DNA of 64,000 nucleotides from Flavobacterium marginilacus. GTDB taxonomy: Bacteria; Bacteroidota; Bacteroidia; Flavobacteriales; Flavobacteriaceae. The stretch is from positions 3,162,001 through 3,226,000 of the forward strand of contig NZ_CP113975.1 of the NCBI RefSeq assembly GCF_026870155.1, in the 5' to 3' direction. Each line of letters starts with the position of its first letter. The stretch's first letter is position 1. The notes under the pieces were generated by a model. It saw only the letters and a list, made by a program, of their open reading frames with translations, ran no database searches and was not told the origin of the DNA. Of the stretch, positions 39,739 through 49,078 are shown piece by piece. Both the position numbers and the translations under genes were made by a program.

Positions 39739-41319
39739 TTAATTGAAATTAAAAATGAGGTATAAACTCAAAATGGTTAGTCCCAATAAAGCGAACAAGA
39801 TCTTCACTCGTTTACTGGTTTTAGGAACATCGGTTTCACTAACAAAATTAGTTTCCGGATTTTTATCCAATAATGAAATGATAATTGCCCCAATCATTAA
39901 AACCGCAAAAATGTAAAATGATATCAATAAAAAGTGGGGCCAAACAGGATACTTGTCTGCCGGGAAAACCCACAGATATAAAACTCCCACAAACAAACTA
40001 AAAGCCGAACCCCATGAAAGAGTTGCATTTACTGCTTTTTTGGTAGTGCGTTTCCAGAAAATACTCAACAAAAACACCACTGATAAAGACGGAGCCAAGA
40101 AACCTAAAACGGCTTGGAAAATATTGAATAAATTTTGCCCTTTTATATTATCAATTGCCACAGCGATGAGAATGGCAAATAAACACCCCGCAGCAATTGT
40201 AATACGTCCTATTTTAATTTGTTCCTTAATGGTTGCGTCCGGATTGATTTTCTTTACATAAATATCATTTGTAAAAACCGTACTCAACGCATTAAGAGAC
40301 GAACCAATTGTTCCCACTAAAACAGCAATCATTACGCAAATCACCAGTCCATTCATGCCGCTTGGAAATAAATTAGTAACCATTGTCATATACGCCAAAT
40401 CAGAATTTTTACCCAATTCAGGATATAAAACATAACAAAGGATTCCAGGCAGAATAAATAATGGCAATGCCATAACTTTTAGCCAGCCAATGAAATTAAC
40501 CCCCAATTGTCCCTGTTCTAAATTCTTTGCTCCCAAAACACTTTGCACCATAGATTGATCCGTACAAAAGAAAGCCACTGCGGCAACAGGATATCCTAAT
40601 AAAATAGCTGTCCATGGATAATGCGCATCGTTTGCAGGCTGTACTAAATTCCAGAAATTCGAAGGTGTTTTGGCAATCAAAGCTTCGATTCCTCCTACTT
40701 TCTGCAATCCTAAATAAGATAACGTAAGCGATACAGCAATTAATAAAATCATCTGGAAAACATTCACTTTAGCAATGGCTTTCAATCCTCCGGCAAACGT
40801 AAAAATCCCAGAGAAAATGACTAAAACTGTAACGCTCTGCCACATCGGGATTCCTAAAATCTGACGTACCAAAATACCTCCGCTAAACAGTCCCAGAGAC
40901 AACCAGCTTACCAAAATTTTGACCATGGCGTACCAAGCCAAGATAGTCTGAGTACTGTCGCCATACCGTTTTCCCATATATTCGGGCATCGTACTTACTT
41001 TACTCGCAATATAACGAGGCGCAAAAACCATTGCCAAAAGCAATAAGAAAACAAAAGCGTACCATTCAAAATTTCCTGCCACAATTCCTGTGGCATAACC
41101 AATACTGGCAAAAGCCAATAAGGAAGAAGGTCCCACATTGGTTCCCCACATATTGAATCCGATATTGTACCAATTCAGCGAATTTCCCGCCATAAAAAGC
41201 GTTTCGTTCTTTTTGCTCTGCTTGACACTGACCACATAACCAATGACCAATAAAGTCACTAAATAAACAGCAACTATTATAAAATCGAGGATCGTTAATT
41301 TGTCATAAATGCTGTTCAT
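39739..41319 (-). CDS. Sodium:solute symporter family (SLC5-like) sugar transporter (526 aa)
   Basis: The protein has about 13-14 hydrophobic helices without a cleavable signal peptide. Early motifs FMAGNSLNWYNIGFNMWGTNVGPSSLLAFA and MPEYMGKRYGDSTQTILAW match the SSS family that couples sugar uptake to sodium. It would move a monosaccharide across the inner membrane after periplasmic digestion. Its first four bases overlap the end of the Gfo/Idh gene (41316-41319), an ATGA-type arrangement that suggests translational coupling. Neighbours suggest the cargo is a PUL product such as rhamnose, fucose or galacturonate, but the sequence does not decide. Confidence 0.88.
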   Translation of the reverse strand: MNSIYDKLTILDFIIVAVYLVTLLVIGYVVSVKQSKKNETLFMAGNSLNWYNIGFNMWGTNVGPSSLLAFASIGYATGIVAGNFEWYAFVFLLLLAMVFAPRYIASKVSTMPEYMGKRYGDSTQTILAWYAMVKILVSWLSLGLFSGGILVRQILGIPMWQSVTVLVIFSGIFTFAGGLKAIAKVNVFQMILLIAVSLTLSYLGLQKVGGIEALIAKTPSNFWNLVQPANDAHYPWTAILLGYPVAAVAFFCTDQSMVQSVLGAKNLEQGQLGVNFIGWLKVMALPLFILPGILCYVLYPELGKNSDLAYMTMVTNLFPSGMNGLVICVMIAVLVGTIGSSLNALSTVFTNDIYVKKINPDATIKEQIKIGRITIAAGCLFAILIAVAIDNIKGQNLFNIFQAVLGFLAPSLSVVFLLSIFWKRTTKKAVNATLSWGSAFSLFVGVLYLWVFPADKYPVWPHFLLISFYIFAVLMIGAIIISLLDKNPETNFVSETDVPKTSKRVKILFALLGLTILSLYLIFNFN

Positions 41320-42380
41320 AGGCCATATTCATTAAGAACATCAGTAATTTTTACTGGCATTCCTGTTTGTAATGATTTATCCATTGCCTGCAATAAGGCT
41401 ACGGTTCTTATTCCTTCGTTCATGTCTGGATAAGCCGTAAAATCCTGCTCAATACTATCTGCAAAATATTCCAGGTAATTTTGGTATTCACCGCCATGGT
41501 GGCTCTGCCCCTCAAAACGGAAATAATATTTAATAGTCGAATCACCCCAATGAATTATTTTTTCTTCTCCCTTTTTGTCAGTAACTGAATAACGTAATTC
41601 GTGATAATCAGCTTGGCTTGCCCCTTCAGTACCTCTCAAAATAACACTCATACCGCTGTCTCTTTTGGTTGGCTGTGTTGGCGAAGTATAAACACCGCTC
41701 ACTCTAGCAATTCTGCCATCGGTTGCCTTAAAAATAAAGTGCATTGTATCTTCATTTTTCAAACCCGCTGTTACTCCGTTGCTGCTAATCATTCCGTACC
41801 CCATTACCTCTTCAATATTTGGCAAATACCAACGAATGAAATCTACAGGATGGCTCAAACCGCCATACAGCCATTTAAATGATTGCAATAAGGACCATTC
41901 TTTTTCCAAAAACCAACGATGATCCGCATGGTAATGGGATTCAATTGTAATTAAATCCCCTATTACTCCTGTTTTATAATCTTTTCTTTGTCTTTTTGCC
42001 GGTTCAAAAAAACGAGAACTCTGTCCGATAAAGACCTTTTTGCCTGTCTTTTCACTTAATTCTAATAATTCTTTGGCATCTGATAAATCATCAATAAACG
42101 GTTTTGTGCACACTACATGTTTTCCATGTAATAATGCCTGCTTAACATGCTGTGCATGCAGATGATCCGGTGTATATATTGCAATTATATCGATTGCGCT
42201 ATCTTGCAATAAATCATCATAGTTTGTTGTAAAAGAATGAAAATCAAACTCTTTTGATCTCTTCTTACATAACTCCTCACTTTTGTCACATATTTTGACA
42301 AGCTCTAGTTTTGAACTTTCTAAAACGGCCGACATTGTACTGCGGCCTTCTCCAAGTCCTAAAATGGCTATTTTTAACAT
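41316..42380 (-). CDS. Gfo/Idh/MocA-family NAD(P)-dependent oxidoreductase (354 aa)
   Basis: These enzymes oxidise or epimerise sugars using NAD(P). The N-terminal Rossmann motif LKIAILGLGEGRSTMSAV and the conserved CTKPF (Lys93-Pro94) are visible, followed by the alpha/beta C-terminal domain (SHYHADHRW, GGLSHPVDFIRWY, DYHELRYSV). No signal peptide is present, so it is cytoplasmic. It overlaps the symporter by four bases and starts 132 bp downstream of the GH141-like gene, whose gap holds an AATTCACGAAT repeat. Pairing with a transporter suggests an early step on the imported sugar. Substrate unknown. Confidence 0.82.
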   Translation of the reverse strand: MLKIAILGLGEGRSTMSAVLESSKLELVKICDKSEELCKKRSKEFDFHSFTTNYDDLLQDSAIDIIAIYTPDHLHAQHVKQALLHGKHVVCTKPFIDDLSDAKELLELSEKTGKKVFIGQSSRFFEPAKRQRKDYKTGVIGDLITIESHYHADHRWFLEKEWSLLQSFKWLYGGLSHPVDFIRWYLPNIEEVMGYGMISSNGVTAGLKNEDTMHFIFKATDGRIARVSGVYTSPTQPTKRDSGMSVILRGTEGASQADYHELRYSVTDKKGEEKIIHWGDSTIKYYFRFEGQSHHGGEYQNYLEYFADSIEQDFTAYPDMNEGIRTVALLQAMDKSLQTGMPVKITDVLNEYGL

Positions 42381-42512
42381 TGCTTTTAGTTTAATGCCTT
42401 GAATTCACGAATAATCTTTCTTAATCTTTATCATCAAAAATCTCACTAATTCTATTTGTGAAATTATATCCAGAAAACATTTGTTTTAATTCGTTAATTC
42501 GTGGCTTGATTT

Positions 42513-45017
42513 TTATTTTATTTTATTCAAAAAAATCCACGTTTCATCAGGTTTTGTACCTTCAATTCCTGTTTGATATTTTTTCATCAAATTATTCCAA
42601 TCGTTGACACGGGGATTATTTTCGGTTGTTTTTGGATTCAGTTTATCCAAGCTTTCTCCTTTCGGAATACTGATAATCAGCATTAATTGTCTTCCATTTT
42701 TGAAAACCTGTAACTGCTGAAAATCGGCATTACAAAAACCTTTTGCAATTTCAGGCCACTTTTCAAATTGAGTGGCATGATAATCAACATATTCTTTTTG
42801 CATTTTGGGATCATCAACCAAATTAGCTGTCAAAATTATATTTTCCCATTCTGATACAGGATTTGAATCCTTGCATCTTTCGAATTTCTGGAAATCATAA
42901 ACAGGATTTTCGTATACCTTTATTTCTAATTTTGGAAAAGCCAAAGCCAGTTTCTTTTTCACTCTTTCCGGCTGATTCATTAGTCCGTAAATCACCAAAT
43001 GATTTTGCCATTGGTACAATTCTTCACCTACAATTCGGAAACCTTTTATGGTTGATTTTATTTTTTCTATATCCAAATCGGTTCCAACTATTTCAACCAC
43101 CACAGCTTTTGGCATTTCCTGCAAGCCCCAAGCTTCATCAACAACAACTTGCTTCGTTAAATCAGCATAAGGCTTTCTGATTCCTGCATTTTCCTTAATT
43201 TTTGGATTTACAAATGCATAATTGTCTTTCCAAATATTCCCTTCAGGACCATTGTTGTTTTTTAATATTTTTTGAATTGGAATCCAGTTGTTTTGTATTG
43301 TAAAATGTTGTGAACCTTCGTCCGTGTACATGTATAACCACAAAAACGGATCGTGAGCATAAGGACTAAAATATACTTTGTCTATATAATTCTCTTCAAT
43401 TCTACTATCTGCCTGAGAAGAAAGTGTATAAATACCAGCTACATCGTGCAAATGTTTGGCATAATGATGAATTTTATTGCCAATAATTTTATTGTTTCGC
43501 ATCACATTTGCTGTGTGTGTCCAACCCCAGCCCATCGAAATGCCGCTGTAGGCAACATCCGAAATCTCATTGTGTTCGATAGTCAGATTTTTGACAAAAC
43601 CGGCAGCAATTCCTAAACATCCCCAATCTTCATTGGCTACATTGGTAATCAAATTATCCGCAATCAGTTCATCTGAACAAACTTCTCTTTCATCTTTTAC
43701 ATTTAATGGTAAATGCGCTTCAAAAGACTCTTCAGAAAAAACACCCAAGCTCATTCCGTTTCCACCAATGTCCTTGAAAAGATTTCCCTGTATTCTATTG
43801 TGATTCGTTCCCTTATTAAAATCCAAACCTGTAGAAGACAAATGCTCAAAACTACAGCCTTCAAACACTATGTTATTAGTGTAATTCGCCTCAACTGCCG
43901 CTCTTGGTCTCCCAACCCAAGCCTGATTTTCTAAATTTGCCTGATTTGGCGTTCCAGGTATTTTCAATTTATAGGCATCCAGCAAATACATTCCAGCCTG
44001 CAAAGGAACATGCCCTTGTTGTGACGGACGCAGCCAATTGCTGTATTGAAATGAAATTCTTTTAAATTTAAAATAACTTACCGGCGAATCTATAGTTCCT
44101 TTTACCTCCACCAAATTTTCTAAAACTGGCACCGTAACTTTTGCAGAAACCATATTCTCGCCTGTTCTTGGAATGTAATAAATCTTAGCATTTTTTCTAT
44201 CCAAATACCATTCTCCAGCTTCGTTCAACATTGACATTCCGTTGTTTAAATAGAATGCAGAGTTACCGTTATTTTTAGAAATCCAAGGTGCTGGCCAAGG
44301 GTGCTCACTCTGAATACGGCTTTCAGGTTTTTCAAATGAAAGTCTGGCGCTGTCTTTTCGTATTTCGATATTTTTGATTCTCAGATTGGCGATAGCCCAC
44401 CATTGCACAATAAACATTTCCATACCGGGCTCGAACTTAACCGATTTGTCTTTGAAAGGAATCCAGCAGGTTTCTGATGCAGCATCCCAAGAGAGAATGC
44501 GGTCCATTTTGTTTCCAGCAGTGCTTTTGGCTCTAACAGCTTTTATATCATTTACCCAAAGCTGTCTGTAATTCAATATTTCTCCTGCCTGCTTAGGCGC
44601 ATCAGCTACCCAAACTGTTTCTGCTTTTAAGCCGTTTATAGCGATTGCAGATTTTTTCCAGTTTTTGATTTCCAATCCACCGCTAAAAATAGGTTTTGCA
44701 TTGGCAGCCGCTTCAATTGTAGTTGGACTTTCGGCAGTTCCTGAATCCTCGGGTCTTATAAATAAAGGTTCATTTAAATTATAGGTTCCATCCATAATTA
44801 TAATATGAATACCATCTTTTATGGAAGCATCTTTTAATCGGCGTAATTCTCTGGCTTTTCTTACGGCCATATGTACAGTTGCCAGCGGACTATCTTTGGT
44901 TCCAATGTTACTATCCTTACCTGAAACTGACACCCAAATTTCGGCAGCATTGGCAGTAAACATCATTCCAATCAGGAAAAAAACCAAAAAAAGTCTATTT
45001 TTTTGCTTTAAAATCAT
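42513..45017 (-). CDS. GH141-like beta-helix protein fused to an L-rhamnose/L-fucose mutarotase domain (834 aa)
   Basis: After a signal peptide (1-24, ends ANAA), about 25-620 is a right-handed beta-helix (EIWVSVSGKDSNIGTKDSPL, NNIVFEGCSFEHLSSTGLDF, ISMGWGWTHTANVM, IEENYIDKVYFSPYAHD). The block MEMFIVQWWAIANLRI is the kind found in GH141, a family that includes an RG-II alpha-L-fucosidase. From about 728 the protein changes to a ferredoxin-like mutarotase: EYVDYHATQFEKWPEI resembles the Y-x3-H ... WPE motif of RhaM, and VNDWNNLMKKY resembles its tryptophan block. The segment at about 640-727 may be a second half of that domain. Export of a mutarotase would be unusual. The gene is the first of the PUL, divergent from the AraC regulator. 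Confidence 0.75.
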   Translation of the reverse strand: MILKQKNRLFLVFFLIGMMFTANAAEIWVSVSGKDSNIGTKDSPLATVHMAVRKARELRRLKDASIKDGIHIIIMDGTYNLNEPLFIRPEDSGTAESPTTIEAAANAKPIFSGGLEIKNWKKSAIAINGLKAETVWVADAPKQAGEILNYRQLWVNDIKAVRAKSTAGNKMDRILSWDAASETCWIPFKDKSVKFEPGMEMFIVQWWAIANLRIKNIEIRKDSARLSFEKPESRIQSEHPWPAPWISKNNGNSAFYLNNGMSMLNEAGEWYLDRKNAKIYYIPRTGENMVSAKVTVPVLENLVEVKGTIDSPVSYFKFKRISFQYSNWLRPSQQGHVPLQAGMYLLDAYKLKIPGTPNQANLENQAWVGRPRAAVEANYTNNIVFEGCSFEHLSSTGLDFNKGTNHNRIQGNLFKDIGGNGMSLGVFSEESFEAHLPLNVKDEREVCSDELIADNLITNVANEDWGCLGIAAGFVKNLTIEHNEISDVAYSGISMGWGWTHTANVMRNNKIIGNKIHHYAKHLHDVAGIYTLSSQADSRIEENYIDKVYFSPYAHDPFLWLYMYTDEGSQHFTIQNNWIPIQKILKNNNGPEGNIWKDNYAFVNPKIKENAGIRKPYADLTKQVVVDEAWGLQEMPKAVVVEIVGTDLDIEKIKSTIKGFRIVGEELYQWQNHLVIYGLMNQPERVKKKLALAFPKLEIKVYENPVYDFQKFERCKDSNPVSEWENIILTANLVDDPKMQKEYVDYHATQFEKWPEIAKGFCNADFQQLQVFKNGRQLMLIISIPKGESLDKLNPKTTENNPRVNDWNNLMKKYQTGIEGTKPDETWIFLNKIK

Positions 45018-45269
45018 TTTACCTTTTAATTTTAATTTGGTGACTATCTTAAATCTTAAAAATGTAAGATATTCGCCTTTTTATTTATTAATCCTATTTA
45101 AATAGGAATCTATTTTTATGAATATTAAATTTTATATTATAAATAATCATTGAAATGTTAAAAGTAATATTTATATAATTATTCCGTGTTATTTTTAAAC
45201 AACGAACAATTCTATAAAAATTTTCTAATTTAGCCATTGAAAAATAACTAATTGACTTAACTAAAAATT
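45018..45269. promoter_or_regulatory. Divergent promoter region with palindrome TCCTATTTAAATAGGA (45092-45107)
   Basis: The 252-bp AT-rich spacer lies between the GH141-like gene and the AraC gene. A perfect 16-bp palindrome at 45092-45107 is a candidate regulator-binding site. For the AraC gene, TAATTTAG (about 45226-45233) is a near match to TAnnTTTG. No second gene is hidden here. Confidence 0.45.
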
Positions 45270-46211
45270 ATGGATAATTTAAATTCAAACAGCATCCAAA
45301 AAAATAGCGCTGGAAATTCTGGAGTCTGGTGGCATGAAAAAAATCCTGGGCCATTAATAAATATACCTTTCATCAAACAATTCGGCAGTATGCGCTTTAC
45401 CAAAGTGCAGATGGACGAAAATATGCGGCCACACCTGAATGACGGAATTGAAATTCATTTTGTAACCAGCGGAAAATACGATTGGGTTGTTGAAGGTAAT
45501 CAAATTGAATTACTGCCTGGCAATTTATCTGTTACGGCACCTTGGCATTGGAACGGAAGCCCAAGCGGCAAAATGGATATTGGATATATCGACTGGATTA
45601 TATTAAAACCTTTGGAATACAATCAAAAAAAGAAATTAAACTTAGGAAACTGGTCAAAATTATCCAAAAGCATTCAGGAAAAGCTAGGTGATTTGATTGC
45701 TGACAACAGAAATGTGGTTGTAGAAAAAGCCAAAACCTTTGAAAAATATTTCACTGAAATTCGCAGGGAGCTGGCCAATCAGGAAGAAGGTTTTGAAATT
45801 ATGGTCGGTAATATTTTAGAGAATTTACTAATCGATTTATACAGACAGCTTTCGAGCATGGTCCTGAAAACTGATGAAGAAACCAATTTTATAGAAAAAT
45901 TCACTAAAACCGTCTCTGATGACATCAGCAAAAAATGGAATATTGACGATCTGGCGCATAAATTTGGAATGGGAAAAACAAAATTTACCTATGAAGTAAA
46001 AAGACTAACCGGATACCCTCCAAACAGCTACATCATTAATCTAAAAATCGAAAAAGCTATTGAACTAATCTTAAATCCTAAAAATAAATCGATGTCGGAT
46101 ATTGCTTATTCCTGCGGTTTTTCATCGTTACAGCATTTTACTTCTTCTTTTTTGCAAAGAACGGGAACCACTCCAGGCCGTTATAGAAATCAAGAAATTA
46201 AAGACAATTAA
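45270..46211 (+). CDS. AraC-family transcriptional regulator (313 aa)
   Basis: The N-terminal cupin-like ligand domain (about 40-120) includes GIEIHFVTSGKYDWVVEGNQIELLPGNLSV, a sugar-sensing jelly roll. The C-terminal double helix-turn-helix runs from about 215 to 305: IDDLAHKFGMGKTKFTYEVKRLTGYPP is the first HTH and MSDIAYSCGFSSLQHFTSSFLQRTGTTPGRYR the second, matching the AraC signature. It is transcribed alone and divergent from the PUL, so it probably controls the GH141-like gene and perhaps the genes downstream. It is the only obvious regulator gene in the window and contains no sensor kinase. Confidence 0.9.
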   Translation: MDNLNSNSIQKNSAGNSGVWWHEKNPGPLINIPFIKQFGSMRFTKVQMDENMRPHLNDGIEIHFVTSGKYDWVVEGNQIELLPGNLSVTAPWHWNGSPSGKMDIGYIDWIILKPLEYNQKKKLNLGNWSKLSKSIQEKLGDLIADNRNVVVEKAKTFEKYFTEIRRELANQEEGFEIMVGNILENLLIDLYRQLSSMVLKTDEETNFIEKFTKTVSDDISKKWNIDDLAHKFGMGKTKFTYEVKRLTGYPPNSYIINLKIEKAIELILNPKNKSMSDIAYSCGFSSLQHFTSSFLQRTGTTPGRYRNQEIKDN

Positions 46212-46237
46212 ATCATAACTGATACTTTTTTTAAAAC

Positions 46238-46282
46238 ATATAAGTCATATAAGTTTATGAATCTTACTAATATGACTTATAT
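46238..46282. terminator. Hairpin between convergent AraC and lactonase genes
   Basis: ATATAAGTCATAT (46238-46250) pairs perfectly with ATATGACTTATAT (46270-46282). Short T-runs flank both sides, so it may act as a bidirectional terminator for two convergent genes. The same ATAAGTCATATAAG unit recurs at 58145-58249. Confidence 0.5.
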
Positions 46283-46355
46283 TTTGACTGCTGATTTTAA
46301 ATAATTTATAAGACATCAATCATCTGATTATTCAATTTATCACCAATATTTTTAT

Positions 46356-47192
46356 TTAGATTTCCAATTTATAAAATGCCTCTGCGTTTTCAAACCAAAT
46401 CTTATTCTGCTCCTGAATGGAAAATTGAGCGATATAATTTTCTAAAGTATTTACAACTGCTGCATAATCCGCTGCCACATTACAAACCGGCCAATCAGAA
46501 CCGAACATCAATTTATCTGTCGAAAAATTTTCAAAAATCACATCTAGATAAGGTTTTAAATCCTGTGATTTCCAATTGTTCCAATCGGCTTCTGTAACCA
46601 TTCCAGAAACTTTACAGCTTACATTATCAAATTTTGCAATCTCTTTGATATCTTTTTCCCAAGAAGCAATTTCGCCCGATTTGATATTCGGTTTTGCAAT
46701 ATGATCGATGACAAATTTTTGTTCCGGAAAACGTGTTACCAAATCGATTGCGGCCGGTAACTGCCGATGAAAAATTAGAATATCATAAGTAAAATTAAAT
46801 TCCTTTAATGTAGCGATTCCATTTCTGAAATCATTTCGCAGCATAAAATCATCAGCTTCGGCCTGTACTACGTGACGGAAACCTTTGATGATTTTATTAT
46901 TTGAAAAATGATTCAGTCTTTCACTTATATTTTCACTGCGTAAATCTACCCAGCCGACAATACCTTTAATAAAATCATTTTTAGAAGCCAGATCCGCTAA
47001 AAAATTAGTCTGTTCTTCCGATTGATGTGCTTCAACAGCTACACAGCCCTGAAATTTATTTTCGGTCAGCAAAGGCAGTAAATCTTCCGGCAGAAAATCC
47101 CTTTGAATTTTCTGCATCGAATCATCAATCCAGCTGTCTCTAATGGGATCGAATTTCCAAAAATGCTGATGAGAATCAATTCGTTTGTTCAT
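46356..47192 (-). CDS. Amidohydrolase-family sugar lactonase (L-fucono-/L-rhamnono-lactonase type, 278 aa)
   Basis: The protein matches the amidohydrolase-2 fold used by fuconolactonases: the HxH metal site is DSHQHFW (His8, His10), followed by QGCVAVEAHQSEEQTNFLA, KFVIDHIAKPN, NVSCKVSGMV and MFGSDWPVCN, with the last Asp as the catalytic/metal residue. Such enzymes open 1,5-lactones formed by sugar dehydrogenases. It is cytoplasmic and is the last gene of the minus-strand operon, 5 bp after the SDR. The trailing context of sugar dehydrogenases and an FAH-fold hydrolase supports a role in 6-deoxy-sugar oxidation, though fucono- versus rhamnono-lactone cannot be separated by eye. Confidence 0.8.
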   Translation of the reverse strand: MNKRIDSHQHFWKFDPIRDSWIDDSMQKIQRDFLPEDLLPLLTENKFQGCVAVEAHQSEEQTNFLADLASKNDFIKGIVGWVDLRSENISERLNHFSNNKIIKGFRHVVQAEADDFMLRNDFRNGIATLKEFNFTYDILIFHRQLPAAIDLVTRFPEQKFVIDHIAKPNIKSGEIASWEKDIKEIAKFDNVSCKVSGMVTEADWNNWKSQDLKPYLDVIFENFSTDKLMFGSDWPVCNVAADYAAVVNTLENYIAQFSIQEQNKIWFENAEAFYKLEI

Positions 47193-47197
47193 CCTTA

Positions 47198-47995
47198 TTA
47201 ATTTACATCGCTAATTAAAGCACGATCCAAATGCACATAACCGCCTTCAACAAAAACAAACTGCCCTGTAGTGTGAGAAGAACGGTCGGAAATAGTAAAC
47301 AAAACTGCATCGGCGATTTCTTCAGTTTTAGTCATTCTTCCCTCAAATGGTATACTTTTATTGATTTTTTTCAAAACTGCTTCACCATCTGGTACCGTTT
47401 TGATCCAGTCTTCGTATGCTGGTGTGTAACATTCAGCTATAATTATCGCATTGGAACGAATACCAAACTGAATCAAATCTACAGCCCATTCTCTGGTTAA
47501 TCCAAGTACCCCTCCTTTTGCGGCAGCATAACCGGAAGTACCGCCCTGTCCTGTCAAAGCTACTTTTGAACCAATATTCAGAATATTTCCTTTTGATTCT
47601 TTCAAATAAGGAAGCGCAAATTTTACCAGCAGGAAGTAACTCACTACATTCAATTTTAAAGAATCCATAAATTCTTCATAAGTAGCATCTAATCCTGCTC
47701 CGTCGTTAACTCCTACATTATTGATAACAGCATCAATTCTGCCGTATTTTTCGGCAATCTTTTTTACTGCATTTTCCATCGCCTCAGGATTGGTAACATC
47801 CGTCTGCACAAATAAAGAATCAATTCCTTTTTGTTGCAAAGCTTCGGCATAACCAAAACCTCTGCTGTTTCTGTCTACAAGAACCGGAATAGCACCTTCA
47901 TCAGCAAGGCGGTTGATGATGGTTTCACCAATACTGCCTTCTTTTCCGGCGGAACCTGATACTACTATGATTTTTCCTTTTAAATGTAAATCCAT
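47198..47995 (-). CDS. SDR-family sugar dehydrogenase (candidate L-fucose/L-rhamnose dehydrogenase, 265 aa)
   Basis: This is a classical short-chain dehydrogenase: nucleotide site SGSAGKEGSIG (13-23), NNVG (92-95), Ser143 in NIGSK, and Tyr156/Lys160 in YAAAKGG. Substrate residues near LLGTPAYE-like IAECYTPAYEDWIKT differ from fatty-acid SDRs. As it precedes the lactonase by 5 bp, I infer oxidation of an aldose at C1 to a lactone. It is the more likely sugar dehydrogenase of the two SDRs here; the other resembles 2-keto-3-deoxy acid dehydrogenases. No signal peptide. Confidence 0.75.
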   Translation of the reverse strand: MDLHLKGKIIVVSGSAGKEGSIGETIINRLADEGAIPVLVDRNSRGFGYAEALQQKGIDSLFVQTDVTNPEAMENAVKKIAEKYGRIDAVINNVGVNDGAGLDATYEEFMDSLKLNVVSYFLLVKFALPYLKESKGNILNIGSKVALTGQGGTSGYAAAKGGVLGLTREWAVDLIQFGIRSNAIIIAECYTPAYEDWIKTVPDGEAVLKKINKSIPFEGRMTKTEEIADAVLFTISDRSSHTTGQFVFVEGGYVHLDRALISDVN

Positions 47996-48013
47996 ATTTT
48001 ATATTTTTTAGAA

Positions 48014-49027
48014 TTAATTCAATTCTATGATTGCTTTAATAGTATTGTTTTTTGGATCAATCCATTTTTCAAATTCACCAATCATGTCTGTAAAATCAGC
48101 ACGGTGAGTGATGTATTTTTTAGGGTCGATTTTACCTTCTTTCAGGCATTGCATTACATATTCAAAATCTTCGATGGTCGCATTTCGGCTGCTCATCAAA
48201 GTAGATTCTCTTTTATGGAAATCAGGATGACTGAAACTCAGTTCTCCTTTTTGAAGTCCCACCAAAACAAATCGACCGCCATGAGAAATGTAATTGAAAG
48301 CACTGTTCATCACTTTTTGATTTCCGGTCGCATCAATCACCACATTGGCCATATCACCATTGGTCAGTTCTGCTAATTTTGCAGCAACATCATCGTGCAG
48401 CGGGTTTATAGTTTCATCTGCCTGAAGCGCTTCTTTACAAAAATTAAGGCGGTATTCATTGATATCCATAACAATCACTTTAGCCCCGGCAATTTTTGCA
48501 AACTGGATCAATCCTAATCCGATTGGTCCTGCTCCCATTACTAAAACAGTATCGGTTGCTTTTACAGCTGCCCTGCGAACACCGTGTGCTGCAATGGCAA
48601 GCGGTTCTATCAAAGCCAGTTCATCATAATCCAAACCTTGTCCGTGAAGGAGATACTGTTCAGGAACAGTCACATATTCTGCCATTCCGCCATCTATATG
48701 CACACCAAAAACTTTGATATTTGCACAGCAGTTTGTCAAACCGTTTCTGCAGGCAACGCATTTTCCGCAGCTGAAATAAGGAATAAAAGTTACTTTGTCT
48801 CCCGGTTCAAAACCTTTTGCATTTCCTTTTATATATTCTGCAGCAAGTTCATGCCCCAGAATTCTTGGATATTCAAAATAAGGCTGTGTTCCTCCAAAAG
48901 CATGTATATCGGTTCCGCAGACCCCTATTCTTTTAATTTTCAAAAGAACTTCGCCTTCTTTTGGTTCCGGCATTGGTTTCTCTTTCAGCAGAAACTCTTT
49001 CGGTTTTTCGCAAACAATATATTTCAT
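48014..49027 (-). CDS. Zinc-dependent medium-chain alcohol/polyol dehydrogenase (337 aa)
   Basis: Catalytic zinc ligands are Cys37 (GVCGTD), His59 and Glu60 (LGHE). A structural-zinc set is present at Cys87, Cys90, Cys93 and Cys101 (CGKC / CRNGLTNCC). The Rossmann motif is VMGAGPIGLG, followed by VIVMDINEYRL. Domain order and length are typical of sorbitol/threonine-dehydrogenase-like enzymes. It is the third gene downstream of GH105 and is 18 bp upstream of the SDR gene. It could oxidise a polyol, a sugar or a sugar acid in the pathway; an alternative to the SDR for the first oxidation is possible. Confidence 0.82.
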   Translation of the reverse strand: MKYIVCEKPKEFLLKEKPMPEPKEGEVLLKIKRIGVCGTDIHAFGGTQPYFEYPRILGHELAAEYIKGNAKGFEPGDKVTFIPYFSCGKCVACRNGLTNCCANIKVFGVHIDGGMAEYVTVPEQYLLHGQGLDYDELALIEPLAIAAHGVRRAAVKATDTVLVMGAGPIGLGLIQFAKIAGAKVIVMDINEYRLNFCKEALQADETINPLHDDVAAKLAELTNGDMANVVIDATGNQKVMNSAFNYISHGGRFVLVGLQKGELSFSHPDFHKRESTLMSSRNATIEDFEYVMQCLKEGKIDPKKYITHRADFTDMIGEFEKWIDPKNNTIKAIIELN

Positions 49028-49078
49028 TTTATTAGAATTATTTTTTTAGAAATTGGATAAACAACTCCTAAGTTTATA

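Noticed and set aside
45270..46211. Hybrid two-component system regulator
   Set aside because: The protein is only 313 residues with a cupin-like N-domain and lacks kinase, receiver or sensor modules.
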